Positions 62,901 through 64,000 of a stretch of 64,000 nucleotides of DNA are shown here, piece after piece. Each line of letters opens with the position of its first letter. The stretch's first letter is position 1. Source of the stretch: Argopecten irradians (lineage: Eukaryota > Mollusca > Bivalvia > Pectinida > Pectinidae); contig NC_091134.1 of NCBI RefSeq assembly GCF_041381155.1, positions 3,468,001 to 3,532,000 on the forward strand, read 5' to 3'. The notes under the pieces are model-generated. The model made no database searches, was not told where the DNA came from, and was given only the letters and a program-made list of their open reading frames with translations. The translations under genes and the position numbers were made by a program.

Positions 62901-64000
62901 GGACAACAACACATACGTATAGCAGAGCTGTTCCTTAATTAGTGTTATCATTACGACAACAACATGTACGTATAACAGAGCTATTCCTTAGTGTTAACAA
63001 TAGGACAACAACACGTACGTATAGCAGAGCTGTTCCTTAGTGTTAACAAAAAGGACAACAACACGTATATATCGCAGAGCTGTTCCTTAGTGTTAACAAT
63101 AGGACAACAGCACGTACGTATAGCAGAGCTGTTCCTTAGTGTTAACAAATAGGACAACAACACGTACGTATAGCAGAGCTGTTCCTTAGTGTTAACAATA
63201 GGACAACAACACGTACGTATAACAGAGCTGTTCTTTAGTGTTAACAATAGGACAACAACACGTACGTATAGCAGAGCTGTTCCTTAGTGTTAACAATAGG
63301 ACAACAACACGTACGTATAACAGAGCTGTTCTTTAGTAGTGTTAACAATAGGACAACAACACGTACGTATAGCAGAGCTGTTCCTTAGTGTTAACAATAG
63401 GACAACAACACGTACGTATAGCAGAGCTGTTCCTTAGTGTTAACAATAGGACAACAACACGTACGTATAGCAGAGCTGTTCCTTAGTGTTAACAATAGGA
63501 CAACAACACGTACGTATAGCAGAGCTGTTCCTTAGTGTTAACAATAGGACAACAACACGTACGTATAGCAGAGCTGTTCCTTAGTGTTAACAATAGGACA
63601 ACAACACGTACGTATAGCAGAGCTGTTTCTTAATTAGTGTTATCATTACGACAACAACATGTACGTATAACAGAGCTGTTCCTTAGTGTTAACAATAGGA
63701 CAACAACACGTACGTATAGCAGAGCTGTTCCTTAGTGTTAACAATAGGACAACAACACGTACGTATAGCAGAGCTGTTCCTTAGTGTTAACAATAGGACA
63801 ACAACACGTACGTATAGCAGAGCTGTTCCTTAGTGTTAACAATAGGACAACAACACGTACGTATAGCAGAGGTGTTCCTTAGTGTTAACAATATGTAATT
63901 GATTTACAGTTACATTGCTACATTGATTTCTGGGTTTACACTGTGGTCATATGTAAGCAATATTTTATGGACCATTATAATTACAGTATGTAATAAAATG
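60000..64000 (+). CDS. CFAP74: CFAP74-like ciliary coiled-coil protein, 5' part
   Basis: Three coding exons are visible: 60000-60160 (ATG at 60000), 60628-60762 and 61157-61255, all with GT/AG ends and phase 2 junctions. They give about 131 residues; the gene runs off the window. The N-terminus is very acidic (GDDFDDNGIIDCDDGDDDDG, EEEES). Then comes a helical segment HLRSHLNQL, YLTEKTREEQKQCRNK, EIQGAESDNN. From memory this parallels human CFAP74 (HLRQNL, FTEKMR, CR, EI, AE spacing), a component of the ciliary central-pair apparatus. The match is by eye, so a different coiled-coil protein is possible. The third intron holds a large minisatellite that starts at the splice donor. Confidence 0.6.
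61246..63893 (+). repeat. 2.6-kb minisatellite, about 49-bp unit, about 54 copies, containing the exon-3 splice donor
   Basis: The unit is GACAACAACACGTACGTATA plus GCAGAGCTGTTCC and TTAGTGTTAACAATAG. Its first copy overlaps the end of exon 3: GACAACAACAC is the last 11 nt of the exon and GTACGT the donor. Variants alternate GTATAGCAG and GTATAACAG. A divergent unit with TTAATTAGTGTTATCATTAC occurs at about 61602, 62046, 62936 and 63630, showing higher-order duplication. The left edge is inside the coding exon; the right edge is near 63893. Confidence 0.95.
63894..64000 (+). other. End of window inside the CFAP74-like intron
   Basis: Unique AT-rich sequence resumes after the array. ATTGATTTACAG at 63898-63909 looks like an acceptor, but the following frame has no feature that confirms an exon. 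Confidence 0.3.

Noticed and set aside
62981-63247. Minus-strand open frame of repeated NTKEQLCYTYVLLS-like units
   Set aside because: It lies wholly inside the 49-bp minisatellite in the CFAP74-like intron and arises from the repeat.
1-64000. LTR retrotransposon, Polinton or virus-derived element
   Set aside because: No long terminal repeats, protease/integrase motifs, capsid or polymerase B features were seen. The only reverse transcriptase is of LINE type.

Overview
The window looks like nuclear DNA from a bivalve mollusc, possibly a scallop; this is an inference. It is AT-rich and has long introns. It holds four spliced animal genes, decayed LINEs, tRNA-derived SINEs, several families of short inverted-repeat elements, a pearl-like element with tandem core units, and two long intronic minisatellites. 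No rRNA gene, CRISPR array, LTR element or virus-like element was recognised. All gene models were built by hand from reading frame, splice consensus and intron phase; no transcript was available.

Layout. 1-6.3 kb is intergenic and repeat-rich: a fold-back element, a bivalve interspersed repeat, and two LINE remnants. 6.3-9.1 kb has no gene. 10.07-29.5 kb (minus strand) is a class C-I TRIM ubiquitin-ligase-like gene with RING, two B-boxes, coiled coil, COS box and two FN3 domains, and no SPRY domain before its stop. Its first coding exon lies about 14.6 kb upstream of the RING exon. A TATA-bearing 5' UTR exon candidate sits near 30.9 kb. 32.7-38.97 kb (plus strand) is a secreted copper type II, ascorbate-dependent monooxygenase of the DBH/MOXD/PHM family, with all six copper ligands visible. 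39.4-41.2 kb is a pearl-like element, followed by a MITE.

42.6-59.05 kb (minus strand) is TTF1, the Myb-domain RNA polymerase I termination factor. Its introns contain a 5.3-kb minisatellite (43.87-49.15 kb), a possible 5.7-kb TTAA-flanked element, SINEs, and a small element with an 8-bp target duplication. From 60.0 kb to the end (plus strand) is the 5' part of a coiled-coil gene that best resembles CFAP74, a ciliary central-apparatus protein. It is arranged head to head with TTF1.

The most striking observation concerns the two big arrays, in two divergent neighbouring genes. Each starts within about 15 nt of a 5' splice site. In the CFAP74-like gene the repeat unit contains the exon end and splice donor themselves, so the intron carries roughly fifty decoy copies of its own donor. 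The four host genes have unrelated roles (ubiquitin ligase, monooxygenase, rDNA transcription, cilia), and nothing suggests a shared pathway.
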